The notes under the pieces: generated by a model
Databases searched by the model: none
What the model was told of the DNA's origin: nothing
What the model saw: the letters and a program-made list of their open reading frames with translations, nothing else
From: CALAMC01 sp964459465
GTDB taxonomy: Bacteria; Zixibacteria; MSB-5A5; GN15; PGXB01
Direction: 5' to 3'
DNA: 64,000 bases
Assembly (NCBI GenBank): GCA_964459465.1
Contig: CAYWLR010000002.1
Location: 62,001-126,000 of the forward strand
In this document: positions 36,338-45,385 of the stretch, piece after piece
How the letters are laid out: every line of letters starts with the position of its first letter
Position numbering within the stretch: position 1 is the first letter of the stretch
Translations under genes and position numbers: made by a program

Positions 36338-36658
36338 ATGTATGCAGTTTTCGAAGCGGGTGGATTACAGTTTAACGCCGTAGAAGGCGCGACTGTTAAA
36401 GTCCCGTTTATTTCAGCCGACCCCGGTTCAACCGTCTCCCTCGACAAAGTTCTCCTGATCAAAGACGGCGAAAATGCCCTGGCCGGGTTTCCCTACCTTG
36501 ATGCCGCTAAAATCGAAGCCGAGGTTATTGCTCAAGGTCTGGCCGAGAAGGTAACCGTTTATAAATTCAAAAGGCGGACCAAATATCGCCGCACCCGGGG
36601 GCATCGCCAAAAATACACGGAAATCAAAATCAAGAAAATAGTGTCGCCGGAAAATTGA
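36338..36658 (+). CDS. rplU: 50S ribosomal protein L21
   Basis: A 106-residue ribosomal protein that binds 23S rRNA. It starts MYAVFEAGGLQF, contains the expected GDTV-like central strands and ends with the basic signature KRRTKYRRTRGHRQKYTEIKI. The ATG at 36338 has TGGAGG eight bases upstream; the longer open frame from 36248 is not coding. L21 is normally followed by L27 (rpmA), but here the next gene is bamA, overlapping the rplU stop by four bases. rpmA is not in this window. Confidence 0.95.
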   Translation: MYAVFEAGGLQFNAVEGATVKVPFISADPGSTVSLDKVLLIKDGENALAGFPYLDAAKIEAEVIAQGLAEKVTVYKFKRRTKYRRTRGHRQKYTEIKIKKIVSPEN

Positions 36659-39162
36659 ACCAGTCAGATTTGCGCATAAAATTAATCAGACCGGGATTAT
36701 CCTTATTCCGGTCTTTTCTCTTGATTGGGCTTTTAACCGTGTTTTTATCTTCCGGCGCGTCGGCTCAATCTTTCAAAATAATCGATATAATAATCCAGGG
36801 TAATCGCGCGGCGACGTCCGACATGCTGCAAACGGTAATAAATCTGAAACCCGGCGACGAACTCAAACCCAATGTCATCCCCGGGGCCGTAAGAAGACTT
36901 TATAATCTGGGCTTTTTCAAAGACATCAGGGTTGACGCCGAAGAGGTTCCCGGTGGGGTCAGGCTGATCTTCCACCTAGAGGAGTTACCCCGCCTAAAAA
37001 GCCTTGAGTTCAGGGGCAACGATAAGATTAAATCCGACGACCTCGAAGAAAAACTCGGATTGACCATCGGCCGCTATTTGACACCTCATCTCATTTTCGA
37101 AAAACGCAATAAGATCCTCGCCCTCTATGGCGAGAAGGGATATTTCCTGGCCGAAGTGGACTACGAGCTGGATTACGGCAACGATTCCGCTTCCGCCGAC
37201 CTCATATACAAAATCCGCGAGGGGTCCAAGGTCAAGGTTGAAAAAGTGTATCTGACCGGCAGCATTCAAACCCCGCCCGATAAAATCATCGGAAAAATGC
37301 GTAATCGCAAACGAGGTTTTTTGAAGTCATCCAATTTCGACAAGGAAAAATATCCGGAGGATCTGGATAAAATTATAGCCTATCTTCACGACCGTGGTTT
37401 TGTCGATGCCTACCTGAAATCCGATTCCATGACCATCGATTCGGTGCGCAACCGGATGACGATATATCTTGACGTCTATGAAGGACCTCGGTATTATTTC
37501 GGCAAAACAACCTGGAGCGGAAACCAGGTTTTACCGTCGGACCTGCTGGACAAGGTCGTGAAATACAAAGAAGGCGACATTTTTAATCGCGACAAATTCG
37601 ACAAATCGACCTGGGAAGTTTATTTTGCTTATCAGGAAAAGGGGCATTTGCATACCAGGGTTATCGATGAATTCAAAACCCGCGACAGCATCATCGACAT
37701 CAACTATGATATTGTCGAAGGCCTTCCCTCGAAAATTAACCTGGTCAACATTATCGGCAATACCAAAACCAAAGATTTCGTCATCCGGCGCGAAATGGTA
37801 ACCCGTCCCGGACAGACTTTTCACCGGTCATATCTTCTTCGTTCGGTGCGCGAGGTTATGGCCCTCAACTATTTCGAAACCGTCATGCCGGATTTTGTTG
37901 ATCTGCCCAGCGGCGATGTCAATATCATTATGAATGTCAAAGAAAAGCAGACGGGTTCGATATCGGCCGGGGCCGGATACAACGGGCGCGATAAATTTGT
38001 CGGGACGTTCGGCATGGGCATTCCCAATTTTCGCGGTATGGGTCAAACGCTGAATTTCAATATCGACGCCGGAAGCAGTACCAATTCCTATTCCATATCG
38101 TTCACCGAACCGTGGCTATTCGGCCGCCCGACTTCATTGGGGGCCGACCTTTATATTTCCAATCAGGACTATTATGACGACTATACCGAGGGCCGTCGCG
38201 GGGCAGCCGTACAGGTCGGACGGCGCTTGCGCTGGCCGGATAATTACACGCGGGCCTATGTGCGCTACCGCCTCGAGGATGACCGCTTTTTCGATTTTAG
38301 TACCGCCTATCGATATGCCAATTCGGAATTAAGCCGCTACATATACGATGAACCGGTTTATGATAACGATGGCAATATCATCGACATAACATATAAAGGC
38401 GATACGACCTTTGTCGCCGGTAATCCTCTGCCCGGATCGCTTTTGGAATTCGGCGAAGACTGGAAAACCTCCTCAAGCCTTCAATTCACCATCACCCGCG
38501 ACAGCCGTGACCTGCCCGAATTCGCCACCTCCGGATCAAAAATTACATACTCCTTTGAAAATGTCGGCGGATTTCTCGGAGGCTACTGGAAATATCAAAA
38601 GCATATATTGTCATTGGCTAAATTTATACCGGTATTCAAGAGTATAGCTCTTGCGGGCAAACTAACCATCGGGGCCATTAATGCACCCGACGGCGACAAT
38701 AAAATTCTGGCCTTCAGCCGTTTTTCACCCGGCGGGACCGATTACGACGGCGTTGTCCGTGGCTACGATGGCGGTTCGTTAACGCCCGATACCGTGCAGA
38801 CCATTAATGTTTATGAAGAATTTTACGATATTGATTCGAACCTGGTTGCCACCGGGCTGTACCAGTCCACCTCGCGCACCCGGGTACGCGGCAATTATAT
38901 GCTGGTAGGTAACCTGGAATTGCAGATTCCGCTCATAAAAAACCAGCTTTATGGCCTATTATTTACCGACGCCGGAAATTCCTTCTTGGATTTGTCCGAC
39001 TATAAGCCGAACCGGATGTATCGCAGCTATGGTTTCGGATTCAGACTGGTCGTGCCCGGTATCGGAACACTGGGATTCGATTTCGGCTACCCTCTTGACG
39101 ATCGGGTCGGACAGGAAAAAGGCTGGAAACCACATTTCCAGATTGGAACAACGATCAGATAA
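36655..39162 (+). CDS. bamA: Outer membrane protein assembly factor BamA
   Basis: An 835-residue Omp85 protein that folds and inserts beta-barrels into the outer membrane. A signal peptide (LFRSFLLIGLLTVFLSSGASAQ) is followed by about five POTRA repeats (residues 40-440; for instance IIDIIIQGNRAATSDML and LVNIIGNTKTKDFVIRREM). A 16-strand barrel then carries the loop-6 motif VRGYDGG near residue 700. Initiation appears to be at TTG 36655 overlapping the rplU stop, though a TTG at 36670 is also possible; no ATG is near. It is followed by ompH and lpxD, the usual outer-membrane biogenesis order. Confidence 0.95.
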   Translation: MNQSDLRIKLIRPGLSLFRSFLLIGLLTVFLSSGASAQSFKIIDIIIQGNRAATSDMLQTVINLKPGDELKPNVIPGAVRRLYNLGFFKDIRVDAEEVPGGVRLIFHLEELPRLKSLEFRGNDKIKSDDLEEKLGLTIGRYLTPHLIFEKRNKILALYGEKGYFLAEVDYELDYGNDSASADLIYKIREGSKVKVEKVYLTGSIQTPPDKIIGKMRNRKRGFLKSSNFDKEKYPEDLDKIIAYLHDRGFVDAYLKSDSMTIDSVRNRMTIYLDVYEGPRYYFGKTTWSGNQVLPSDLLDKVVKYKEGDIFNRDKFDKSTWEVYFAYQEKGHLHTRVIDEFKTRDSIIDINYDIVEGLPSKINLVNIIGNTKTKDFVIRREMVTRPGQTFHRSYLLRSVREVMALNYFETVMPDFVDLPSGDVNIIMNVKEKQTGSISAGAGYNGRDKFVGTFGMGIPNFRGMGQTLNFNIDAGSSTNSYSISFTEPWLFGRPTSLGADLYISNQDYYDDYTEGRRGAAVQVGRRLRWPDNYTRAYVRYRLEDDRFFDFSTAYRYANSELSRYIYDEPVYDNDGNIIDITYKGDTTFVAGNPLPGSLLEFGEDWKTSSSLQFTITRDSRDLPEFATSGSKITYSFENVGGFLGGYWKYQKHILSLAKFIPVFKSIALAGKLTIGAINAPDGDNKILAFSRFSPGGTDYDGVVRGYDGGSLTPDTVQTINVYEEFYDIDSNLVATGLYQSTSRTRVRGNYMLVGNLELQIPLIKNQLYGLLFTDAGNSFLDLSDYKPNRMYRSYGFGFRLVVPGIGTLGFDFGYPLDDRVGQEKGWKPHFQIGTTIR

Positions 39163-39207
39163 TTTTGTATTGGCAATAAGATGAAATCAATAAAAGGAGT
39201 CAAAATT

Positions 39208-39732
39208 ATGAAAGGAAGACATAATCTTTGGGTCTTGTTGGGAGCGCTTGTCATGGCGCTAACCCTGGCCGCATCGGCCGGGGCGCAAGTGGGCAAATTC
39301 GGTTATGTCGATTCAGATAAAATTTTTACCAACTATAAAGAGTGGCAAAAAGCCCAGGATGACTATAACGCAGAATATAAGGCCTGGGATGAAGAAGGCC
39401 AGAAAATGCAGAACGATCTTGAAGAGTTGATTACGGAATATGACAAGCAAAGACTGATTCTGTCCCCTGAAAAGAAAAAGGAACGCGAAGCGGCCATCGA
39501 TGCCAAACGCCAGGCTCTTGACGCTTTCACCAAACGCATTTTCGGACCCAATGGGCAGGCCGAACGCCGCAATACCGAACTGGTGCGTCCATTGCTTGAA
39601 AAAATAAATAATGCCATTGAACGCGTAGCCATGGAAAATAATTACGATTTCATATTCAATTCGAGCGGTCTGGCCTATGCCCGGCAGGACTATGATGTTA
39701 CCGATAAAATCCTGGAAGCGCTGGAACAATAA
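39208..39732 (+). CDS. OmpH/Skp-family periplasmic chaperone
   Basis: A 174-residue periplasmic protein. A signal peptide ends at ASAGAQ, then the family start VGKFGYVDSDKIF, a long charged coiled-coil of about residues 50-125 (the tentacle arms) and the end MENNYDFIFNSSGLAYARQDYD-like strand. Skp holds unfolded outer membrane proteins on the way to BamA. ATG 39208 is chosen because AAGGAG stands nine bases upstream; the upstream ATG at 39181 has no such site. It lies 45 bases after bamA and 11 bases before lpxD. Confidence 0.9.
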   Translation: MKGRHNLWVLLGALVMALTLAASAGAQVGKFGYVDSDKIFTNYKEWQKAQDDYNAEYKAWDEEGQKMQNDLEELITEYDKQRLILSPEKKKEREAAIDAKRQALDAFTKRIFGPNGQAERRNTELVRPLLEKINNAIERVAMENNYDFIFNSSGLAYARQDYDVTDKILEALEQ

Positions 39733-39743
39733 CCGGGGGCCGC

Positions 39744-40691
39744 TTGGGTAAGACGCTTAAGGAGCTGGCGATGCTGGTCGGCGGGAAAATTGACGGCAAT
39801 CCTGAAACCGTCATTGAATCCGCCGCGCCGATTGAAACGGCCCGAAAAGGCGATATCACTTTTATTGCCAACGTAAAATACACCAAATTTCTGGATACGA
39901 CCGCCGCTTCGGCGGTCGTTGTGTCTGAAGAAACCAAATCATCCAGGATTCCTTTAATTCGACACAAAAACCCCTATTATGCCTTTGCCGTTATATTGGA
40001 TAGTTTGTATCCCGACCGTCTTCCCGAACAAAAAATACACGAATCGGCTGTAATCGAAAATTCCGCCACCATCGGGGAAGGAACATCGATCGGCGCCTTA
40101 TGCTATGTCGGGAACGGTGTAGTGATTGGCACCAATTGCCGCATTTACCCTCGTGTGAGTATTCTCGACGGAACCCGCATCGGCAACAACGTTATCATTC
40201 ACAGCGGTGCGGTGATCGGCGCCGATGGTTTCGGTTTTGCACCGGCCGAAAAAGGGTTTAAAAAAGTTAAACAAATCGGATGGGTGGAAATTGAGTCCGA
40301 AGTTGAAATCGGCGCCAATACGACTATTGACCGCGGCGCCCTTGGCCCCACTCGAATCGGACATGGCACTAAAATTGACAACCTGGTGCAGATTGCCCAT
40401 AACGTCGAGGTCGGTAAAAACTGCGCAATTGCCGCACAGGCCGGCATAGCCGGCTCGACTAAACTGGGTAACGGCGTCATAATGGCCGGGCAGGTCGGAC
40501 TGGTGGGACACATTGAAGTTGGTGATGGCGTCAAAGTGGGCGCCCAATCGGGCGTTGCCAAGTCTATTCCGGCCGGGAAGACGTATTTCGGCTCGCCCGC
40601 GCGCGCAAGCGTTACGGCTATGAAAATAGAAGCCTGCTTGAGCCGTCTGCCGGAATTATTTAAACGGGTCAAAAAAATAGAGGAGCGTTAA
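39744..40691 (+). CDS. lpxD: UDP-3-O-acylglucosamine N-acyltransferase
   Basis: A 315-residue trimeric enzyme of lipid A synthesis, adding the second acyl chain to UDP-acylglucosamine in the cytoplasm. The N-terminal uridine-binding domain (KGDITFIANVKY) is followed by a left-handed parallel beta-helix of hexapeptide repeats (residues about 100-290), with the catalytic His in LVQIAHNVEVG. A C-terminal helix completes it. The TTG at 39744 is the start expected from family length (LKELAMLVGGKIDG); the ATG at 39771 would truncate the conserved N-terminus. Its presence argues for an LPS-containing outer membrane. Confidence 0.93.
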   Translation: MGKTLKELAMLVGGKIDGNPETVIESAAPIETARKGDITFIANVKYTKFLDTTAASAVVVSEETKSSRIPLIRHKNPYYAFAVILDSLYPDRLPEQKIHESAVIENSATIGEGTSIGALCYVGNGVVIGTNCRIYPRVSILDGTRIGNNVIIHSGAVIGADGFGFAPAEKGFKKVKQIGWVEIESEVEIGANTTIDRGALGPTRIGHGTKIDNLVQIAHNVEVGKNCAIAAQAGIAGSTKLGNGVIMAGQVGLVGHIEVGDGVKVGAQSGVAKSIPAGKTYFGSPARASVTAMKIEACLSRLPELFKRVKKIEER

Positions 40692-40715
40692 GCTCCTCCA
40701 TAAAAATCCTTTTTT
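40680..40715 (+). terminator. Intrinsic terminator after lpxD
   Basis: GAGGAGC and GCTCCTC form a seven-base stem with a five-base loop that contains the lpxD stop codon. A T-rich run (40706-40715) follows after a short spacer. Confidence 0.55.
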
Positions 40716-40730
40716 GCCTTCAATAAAAAT

Positions 40731-41150
40731 TTAGAATGGCAGATCATCGTCTTCGGCGCCTAAATCACCCGGCGGCGGAGCTTCCGGGGGCATGTCCGGA
40801 GCCGAAGCACCACCCTGATCCCGGGTTCCCAGGAAATTCAGCCTCTGGGCAATAATCTCGGTCGTGTAACGCTTGTTGCCGTCTTTGTCGTCCCAACTGC
40901 GCGTTTGAATACGCCCCTCAATATAGACCTGCCGCCCCTTGGCCAGATATTCCTTGGCTATTTCAGCCTGACGACCCCAGACCACTATATTATGCCATTC
41001 CGTCTTATCCTGCATGTTGCCTTCGCGGTCTTTCCATTTTTCCGAGGTGGCCAGTGAAAAGGACGCCACCGCTGTGCCACTCGGAGTATAGCGCAATTCC
41101 GGGTCTTTACCCAAATTGCCAATCAAAATAACCTTATTGATGCCCGCCAT
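40731..41150 (-). CDS. ssb: Single-stranded DNA-binding protein
   Basis: A 139-residue SSB with an N-terminal OB fold (residues 1-105; INKVILIGNLGKDPELRYTPSGTAVASFSLA, WKDREG, VEGRIQTRSW). A short linker rich in Gly, Pro and Ala follows, ending in the acidic tip DDDLPF that recruits replication and repair partners. Length and features are typical. It is convergent with lpxD and divergent from rsmI. Confidence 0.96.
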   Translation of the reverse strand: MAGINKVILIGNLGKDPELRYTPSGTAVASFSLATSEKWKDREGNMQDKTEWHNIVVWGRQAEIAKEYLAKGRQVYIEGRIQTRSWDDKDGNKRYTTEIIAQRLNFLGTRDQGGASAPDMPPEAPPPGDLGAEDDDLPF

Positions 41151-41303
41151 ATTATGTTCCTTATGTTAGGCTTAATTTTCGATGACCTAATATAAACGCC
41201 GACCCGGCTGCTGTCAATCATCTTATTGAGCCTTCCTGATTTTGCTTGCAAGTGTAATTTAAGTCGATATTTTGCTGTGAAATACAGGATGGTTATAGGC
41301 TTT

Positions 41304-42008
41304 ATGGATAAAAAGGGCACACTATACCTCGTCCCGACCCCGATAGGCAATCTGGGCGATATGACACCGCGGGCAATCGAGACATTAAAACATTCGGAAT
41401 TGATCGCATGCGAAGATACCCGTTTGTCGGGCCGCCTGCTCAAGCATTTCGGCATTGATGCCCGCACCATAAGTTATCATGATTTTAATGAACAACGACG
41501 CCTTCCCAAATTGCTGGGGATATTGAATAACGGCGGAGACATTTCGGTTATCACCGACGCCGGTTCGCCCGGCCTTTCGGACCCCGCCTTTCGTATTATT
41601 CGCGCCGCTATCGAGAATGATATCGTCGTTTCACCTCTCCCCGGAGCCAATGCCCTGATTCCGGCTTTGACCGGCTCCGGCCTGCCTTTGGATCGTTTCT
41701 TTTTCGAGGGATTTTTGCCGCCGAAATCGGGGTCAAGAAAAAACCGCTTGAAAAGGCTGGCCAACTTCGAACATACCTTGATATTCTATGAATCGCCCCA
41801 TCGCATCGAAAAGACACTGGCCGATTGTCTGGAAATCCTCGGCAATCGTCAAGCCTGCCTGGCCCGCGAAATTTCAAAGATTCACGAGGAATTCATCCGC
41901 GGAACGCTGGAGTGGTTGCTGGAAATTATGCTATCCCGCAAACTCAAAGGTGAAATGGTGCTTGTTGTCGAAGGCGCGCCCAAAAGCAAATCACAAGATG
42001 CATCCTGA
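41304..42008 (+). CDS. rsmI: 16S rRNA (cytidine1402-2'-O)-methyltransferase
   Basis: A 234-residue tetrapyrrole-methylase-fold enzyme that methylates C1402 in the ribosomal decoding centre. Motifs are LYLVPTPIGNLGDMTPRAI, ACEDTRLSGRLL, ISVITDAGSPGLSDP, VSPLPGANALIPAL, FYESPHRI and LAREISKIHEEF. The start at ATG 41304 fits the family; ATG 41289 and the GTG/TTG further up would add only a few unrelated residues. It overlaps lgt by 11 bases. Confidence 0.94.
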   Translation: MDKKGTLYLVPTPIGNLGDMTPRAIETLKHSELIACEDTRLSGRLLKHFGIDARTISYHDFNEQRRLPKLLGILNNGGDISVITDAGSPGLSDPAFRIIRAAIENDIVVSPLPGANALIPALTGSGLPLDRFFFEGFLPPKSGSRKNRLKRLANFEHTLIFYESPHRIEKTLADCLEILGNRQACLAREISKIHEEFIRGTLEWLLEIMLSRKLKGEMVLVVEGAPKSKSQDAS

Positions 42009-42810
42009 AATATTTCATATGGGGGCATTGGCGATCCGAAGCTACGGCGTCATGCTGGCTCTGTCGTTTATTCTTGGCATCTGGTATGTATCCCGGATGT
42101 CACGCGGAACGGAATTGATATTTTCACGCATCCTGATACTATCGTACATCATGATTTTAGGTGGCGTGATCGGGGCCCGTCTGTTTTATGTCCTATTTCA
42201 CCTGGGCGAATTTTCCGGCCACTGGCTGGATACGATCAATCCCTTCCAAAGCGATTGCATGGGCATAGCCGGGTTGAATATGTATGGTGGAATATTTGTC
42301 GGACTGACCATGGCCCTCATATATCTAAAGTTAACCGGTCAAAAAATCCTTTGGACTCTGGACCTGTTTGCCCCGACCATCGGGCTGGGCCTGTTTTTCA
42401 CCCGCATCGGCTGTTTTTTAAACGGGTGTTGTTTCGGGATACCGACCAATTGTTTTCTGAGTGTGACTTTTCCGCCCGGTTCGATGCCTTGGTTTATATT
42501 CGGCGACATACCCATTCACCCGGCGCAGTTATACAGCTCGCTTTCCGGTTTGGTTCTGTTCTTATTTCTGCACTGGAAACTTAAAAATAAGCAATTCGAT
42601 AGTGAAATCATCGCCTGGCTGTTAATGCTTGAAGCCTGCTTTCGTTTTGCCATCGAATATGTCCGTTATTATGAAGCGGCCATGCTCGTGCGTATTCTCG
42701 GCTTTGATATGACATGGAATCAGGTCATGGCCCCAATCATGATGGCCGGCGGGGTCTTTTTATACTTGAGGAGACGATTGAAATCATCCATACATGGAGA
42801 TTGTGCGTGA
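41998..42810 (+). CDS. lgt: Prolipoprotein diacylglyceryl transferase
   Basis: A 270-residue inner membrane enzyme that transfers diacylglycerol from phosphatidylglycerol to the lipobox cysteine of prolipoproteins. It has about seven membrane helices. Recognised motifs are ALAIRSYGVMLALSF at the N-terminus, GGVIGARLFYVLFH, the NMYGGIFVG segment and TRIGCFLNGCCFG, with the catalytic-region Arg. The ATG at 41998 is inside the end of rsmI, with no strong Shine-Dalgarno sequence, pointing to coupled translation. Several lipoproteins in this window are its likely substrates. Confidence 0.92.
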   Translation: MHPEIFHMGALAIRSYGVMLALSFILGIWYVSRMSRGTELIFSRILILSYIMILGGVIGARLFYVLFHLGEFSGHWLDTINPFQSDCMGIAGLNMYGGIFVGLTMALIYLKLTGQKILWTLDLFAPTIGLGLFFTRIGCFLNGCCFGIPTNCFLSVTFPPGSMPWFIFGDIPIHPAQLYSSLSGLVLFLFLHWKLKNKQFDSEIIAWLLMLEACFRFAIEYVRYYEAAMLVRILGFDMTWNQVMAPIMMAGGVFLYLRRRLKSSIHGDCA

Positions 42811-43700
42811 GACCAGAACGTCAGGGGGATTTCAATGCCATCGCCTGCGCCATCGTCTGCGGTTTGGGCAATATCATTGTGAAAATCGGCCTGACCGACG
42901 TCACCACCGAGCTTTTCACTTTCTGGATGTTTGCCGCGGCCTTCGTTATCTCCGTCATAGCAATGCTAAATGGTAAAATAAGACGCGAAGTTCTGACGAC
43001 CGATTTGAAAACTGTTGGATTGATTTCTCTTTTGACAATATTTTTCTCTTTCGGAATATACACATCATATCAGGCTCTTAAACTAATCGAGCCCGCGACC
43101 GTGTCGTTTCTATCACGCTTTGAAATAATCCTGACACTGGTTTTCGCCTATTTTTTTCTGAAAGAGAGGTTGACCGGGTATGAACTTTTCGGCGCTCTGG
43201 TGGCTGTGGCCGGAGTCTTCATATTAAAATACCGGACGACTCTTGAAATATCCCGAGCCGCCACCCTCATGATTCTTTCGGCTTGCTTTTTCGCCGCCAG
43301 TGAGATTGTTGTCAAAAAATACATTCGGATGATGGGGACCATGCGATTTGTTTTTATCCGAAACGTAATCGCGGTGGGAGTATTCTTTCTTATTCTGCTG
43401 ATCGTCGGCCAGCCCATGACTGTCCCCGATGGCCCGACTCTACTATGGGCTTTTCTGGGAGCGCTTCTTTTACCCATTCTCGGCCGGGTCACATATATCG
43501 AAGCTTTAAAAAGAATCAACATTTCCCGCGCCGCCATATTCACCCAGGCTACGCCGCTGTTTACGGCCATGTTCGCATTAATAATTTTGCGAACTATTCC
43601 GACCCCCATCGAATGGCTGGGCGGTTTTCTTATTGTGGCGGGTGTTTTAATCGTGAAATTGACCGAAAAAATGAACTTTAAAAGAAGACCGGCCTATTAG
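42807..43700 (+). CDS. EamA/DMT-family permease
   Basis: A 297-residue inner membrane transporter with two EamA repeats and about ten membrane segments (first repeat about residues 10-135, second 150-285). A Glu-rich inner loop and the EALKRINISRAAIFTQATPLF segment typical of the second repeat are visible. The start is GTG 42807, overlapping the lgt stop (GTGA), with GGAG eight bases upstream. Members export amino acids, metabolites or nucleotide sugars; the substrate is unknown here. It is convergent with the next gene. Confidence 0.82.
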   Translation: MRPERQGDFNAIACAIVCGLGNIIVKIGLTDVTTELFTFWMFAAAFVISVIAMLNGKIRREVLTTDLKTVGLISLLTIFFSFGIYTSYQALKLIEPATVSFLSRFEIILTLVFAYFFLKERLTGYELFGALVAVAGVFILKYRTTLEISRAATLMILSACFFAASEIVVKKYIRMMGTMRFVFIRNVIAVGVFFLILLIVGQPMTVPDGPTLLWAFLGALLLPILGRVTYIEALKRINISRAAIFTQATPLFTAMFALIILRTIPTPIEWLGGFLIVAGVLIVKLTEKMNFKRRPAY

Positions 43701-44228
43701 TTACATTTCAATGCCACCGCGGGCGGCAACGCCATTATTATAATAGTGTTTAATTTCCTGCATTTCGGTAATCAGGTCGGCCCGCTCCAAAAGGCGAGGC
43801 TCGGCCTTGCGCCCGGTTATAACCAGCTCAACGTGCTCCGGTTTATTATCGATCAGGCGCAATAAATCATCGACCTTAAATAAATTGAAATACGTGGCGA
43901 TATTAGCTTCATCCAATATAACCAGGTCGTATGCGCCGGACTCTATTTTATCCTCGACTTCTTGAAGTCCCGCCCGGGCCATATCAATATCTTCCTGCTC
44001 CGGTTTGTTGACTATAAAGCAATCGCGGCCGTACTGCCTGATAGTGATATTATCAGACAACTTCTTCAATGATTCATGTTCGGCATAGGCCATGCCTTTG
44101 ACGAACTGTGCGATAAATACTTTCAAGCCCGCACCGGCGGCGCGTACCGCCAGACCGAGCGCCGCAGTCGTCTTGCCTTTCCCGTCACCGGTGTAAACCT
44201 GCACATATCCTTTTGACAATCGAGTCAT
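43701..44228 (-). CDS. cobO: Corrinoid adenosyltransferase (CobA/CobO/BtuR type)
   Basis: A 175-residue P-loop enzyme that adenosylates cob(I)alamin or cob(I)yrinic acid diamide with ATP, the last step to coenzyme B12. It has VQVYTGDGKGKTTAALGLAVRA near the N-terminus, FVKGMAY, DLVILDEANIATYF with the Walker B Asp/Glu, and VELVITGRKAEPRLLERADLITEM at the end. These match the CobA/CobO family rather than PduO or EutT. It follows nadA by four bases. No other cobalamin genes are in the window. Confidence 0.92.
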   Translation of the reverse strand: MTRLSKGYVQVYTGDGKGKTTAALGLAVRAAGAGLKVFIAQFVKGMAYAEHESLKKLSDNITIRQYGRDCFIVNKPEQEDIDMARAGLQEVEDKIESGAYDLVILDEANIATYFNLFKVDDLLRLIDNKPEHVELVITGRKAEPRLLERADLITEMQEIKHYYNNGVAARGGIEM

Positions 44229-44232
44229 GGAC

Positions 44233-45312
44233 TTAATGCACTTCCAGCATTCTTTCGAGGGCCAGCAGGGCTTTGGCTTTGATGTCGGGCCGAACCCGGA
44301 TCGGTTTGATATCTTTAAAATTTTCCAAACAATACGCCAGATCGTTGAGCGTCGTTCGGTACATATTGGCGCAGGCCGGGCAAGTTTGTCCGGATAGTTC
44401 GAATATAGTCTTATCGGGATACTGACTCGCCAGTCGGTGAATGAGGTTTATTTCCGTCCCGATGGCGATAACCGAACCGGCCGGCTGTTCTTTGACATAT
44501 TTCACGATGAAGCTGGTCGAGCCGCTGGCGTCGGCCTTTTGGGTTACTTCGGGCGGACATTCCGGGTGGACGACGATTTTTACACCGGGATACTTGCGGC
44601 GGGTTTCCTCGACATGATGTTTTTTAAAATTGGTATGGACATGACAATGACCCTTCCAGAGTATGACCCGAGCCTTTTTTATCTGTTCGGGCGTTAGCCC
44701 CCCCTCCTCGCGCGAAAAATCCCAGATAACCATTTCCTCCGGCTTGAGGCCGTACTTAAGGCCGGTATTGTACCCCAGATGCTGGTCGGGGAAGAAAAAC
44801 AGCTTCTCCCGGCGGGCAAAGCCCCATTTATAGGCGGCGTCGGCGTTGGATGACGTGCATATCAGGCCACCGTGCTCACCTGTGAATGCTTTCAGACCTG
44901 CGGCGCTGTTCATGTACGAAATCGGCATGATTTTCTTATCGCCGCCGAAATCTTCCAGCGTTTTCCAGGCTTCCATGACGTCGGCCATCTCGGCCATATC
45001 GGCCATGGGACAACCCGCCAGAGGATTGGGCAGAAAAACGGTGCGGCTGTCGTCGGTCAGTATATCCGCCGATTCGGCCATGAAGTGCACGCCGCAGAAA
45101 AAGATATATTCGGCCTCTTTCTGCGAAGCGGCAATTTTGGACAGGCCATAAGAATCACCGACCGCATCGCCGAACTCGACCACCTCCATGCGCTGATAAT
45201 GATGGGCCAGTATGATAGCCTTTGTGCCCAGTTTTTCTTTGGCCGACGCCACGCGCTTCTTTAATTCTGCCGGCGGTGCCGCCCGGTATTCCTGTGGTAA
45301 TGAAAAATACAT
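44233..45312 (-). CDS. nadA: Quinolinate synthase
   Basis: A 359-residue [4Fe-4S] enzyme that condenses iminoaspartate with dihydroxyacetone phosphate to quinolinate in NAD synthesis. The triplicated domain pattern and the three cluster cysteines are visible in FFCGVHFMAESA, HPECPPEV and SGQTCPACANM. AIILAHHYQRMEV begins the first domain, and SSNADAAYKWG and IGTEINLIHRL are also typical. nadB and nadC are not in the window. It is probably in one transcription unit with the downstream adenosyltransferase. Confidence 0.95.
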   Translation of the reverse strand: MYFSLPQEYRAAPPAELKKRVASAKEKLGTKAIILAHHYQRMEVVEFGDAVGDSYGLSKIAASQKEAEYIFFCGVHFMAESADILTDDSRTVFLPNPLAGCPMADMAEMADVMEAWKTLEDFGGDKKIMPISYMNSAAGLKAFTGEHGGLICTSSNADAAYKWGFARREKLFFFPDQHLGYNTGLKYGLKPEEMVIWDFSREEGGLTPEQIKKARVILWKGHCHVHTNFKKHHVEETRRKYPGVKIVVHPECPPEVTQKADASGSTSFIVKYVKEQPAGSVIAIGTEINLIHRLASQYPDKTIFELSGQTCPACANMYRTTLNDLAYCLENFKDIKPIRVRPDIKAKALLALERMLEVH

Positions 45313-45385
45313 ATCTTTTGCAATAATCTCGCGGTTTTACCTATGCAAATGATACGACAGCGGTTTGGTTCCCGATAATGGACTT

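Noticed and set aside
41788..42810. Long version of lgt starting at 41788
   Set aside because: The extra 70 codons are out-of-frame rsmI sequence; the family N-terminus begins at ATG 41998.
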